Assembly: GCA_016871655.1 (NCBI GenBank)
Contig: VHCR01000017.1
Location: 1 to 13,258 of the forward strand
DNA: 13,258 bases
Source of the DNA: Verrucomicrobiota bacterium
Lineage (GTDB): Bacteria > Verrucomicrobiota > Verrucomicrobiia > Chthoniobacterales > UBA6821
Reading direction: 5' to 3'
Part shown: piece by piece, positions 13,107 through 13,258 of the stretch
How positions within the stretch are numbered: position 1 is the stretch's first letter
Layout: each line of letters starts with the position of its first letter
Notes under the pieces: generated by a model
The model's database searches: none
What the model was told of the DNA's origin: nothing
Seen by the model: only the letters and a program-made list of their open reading frames with translations
Program-made: the position numbers and the translations under genes

Positions 13107-13258
13107 CTAGAAGCTCGACAGGATTAACCTTCCTGTTGCCTCATAAGTTTTGACACCCGAGGCGGGAAAATCAAGTAGGTAAAAATAAGACGTTGACTCA
13201 TAAAGGATGACACCGGCAACCAAGAAGGATGCCAATGTCACAAACAATACGGAAAGAG
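13107..13258 (-). CDS. Partial C-terminal end of an unrecognised, possibly membrane protein
   Basis: An open frame enters from the right edge and ends at a TAG (13107-13109), giving 49 residues. It begins with a hydrophobic stretch (LSVLFVTLASFLVAGVILYE) that looks like a transmembrane segment, followed by a polar tail ending in GRLILSSF. It has no stop over its visible length, runs in the same direction as tig and ends 55 bp before it. A small hairpin, ACAGGA/TCCTGT (13118-13136), lies within its last codons. Too short to identify; it could be chance, although position and composition favour a real gene end. Confidence 0.5.
   Translation of the reverse strand, partial: LSVLFVTLASFLVAGVILYESTSYFYLLDFPASGVKTYEATGRLILSSF

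Noticed and set aside
1..13258. tRNA or rRNA genes
   Set aside because: No cloverleaf with a TTCGA-type T-arm and acceptor pairing, and no rRNA-like conserved segment, was noticed in the intergenic regions on either strand.

Overview
The window looks like a piece of chromosome from a Gram-negative, probably host-associated bacterium, most plausibly of the Chlamydiota or wider PVC group. The grounds are a class I (CesT-type) type III secretion chaperone next to an unrecognised candidate substrate, a DhnA-type class I aldolase, and a trigger factor-clpP operon. No rRNA, tRNA, CRISPR array or complete insertion sequence is visible, and the lineage assignment is inference.

Layout. Positions 1-2241 on the minus strand hold the secretion chaperone, its candidate effector and the N-terminal two thirds of trpS (cut by the window edge). 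A divergent intergenic region (about 2242-2336) separates this from a compact plus-strand run, 2337-6969: hicB, hicA, an RluB-type pseudouridine synthase, a secreted caspase/gingipain-like protein, a DUF983 membrane protein, a cysteine desulfurase and a ketol-acid reductoisomerase (KARI) homologue. The last two overlap by ATGA. fbaB follows behind its own sigma70-like promoter, then a beta-lactamase-fold serine hydrolase. Convergent to the hydrolase is a truncated AEC-family permease remnant that ends in an imperfect foldback sequence of about 260 bp. From 13051 back to 10024 on the minus strand runs tig-clpP-ROK kinase, with 26-bp gaps at both junctions. A partial membrane-associated frame enters from the right edge.

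Most notable points. (1) The chaperone-effector pair, with an internally duplicated motif in the effector. (2) A KARI homologue in which two of the four expected metal ligands are replaced (Asp to Asn, Glu to Ser), although the NADPH-binding loop and other conserved positions remain; it is translationally coupled to a cysteine desulfurase. (3) A secreted protein with His/Cys blocks in caspase-fold (clan CD) arrangement. (4) Heptameric repeats of the CCTNNAG kind, or an octameric repeat, placed directly before or inside the starts of several genes. (5) No convincing Shine-Dalgarno sequence before any gene; many starts are preceded by a pyrimidine tract.

Functionally the window mixes housekeeping (translation, protein folding and turnover, glycolysis, rRNA modification, sugar phosphorylation) with a small host-interaction module and a possibly new desulfurase/KARI-like pair.
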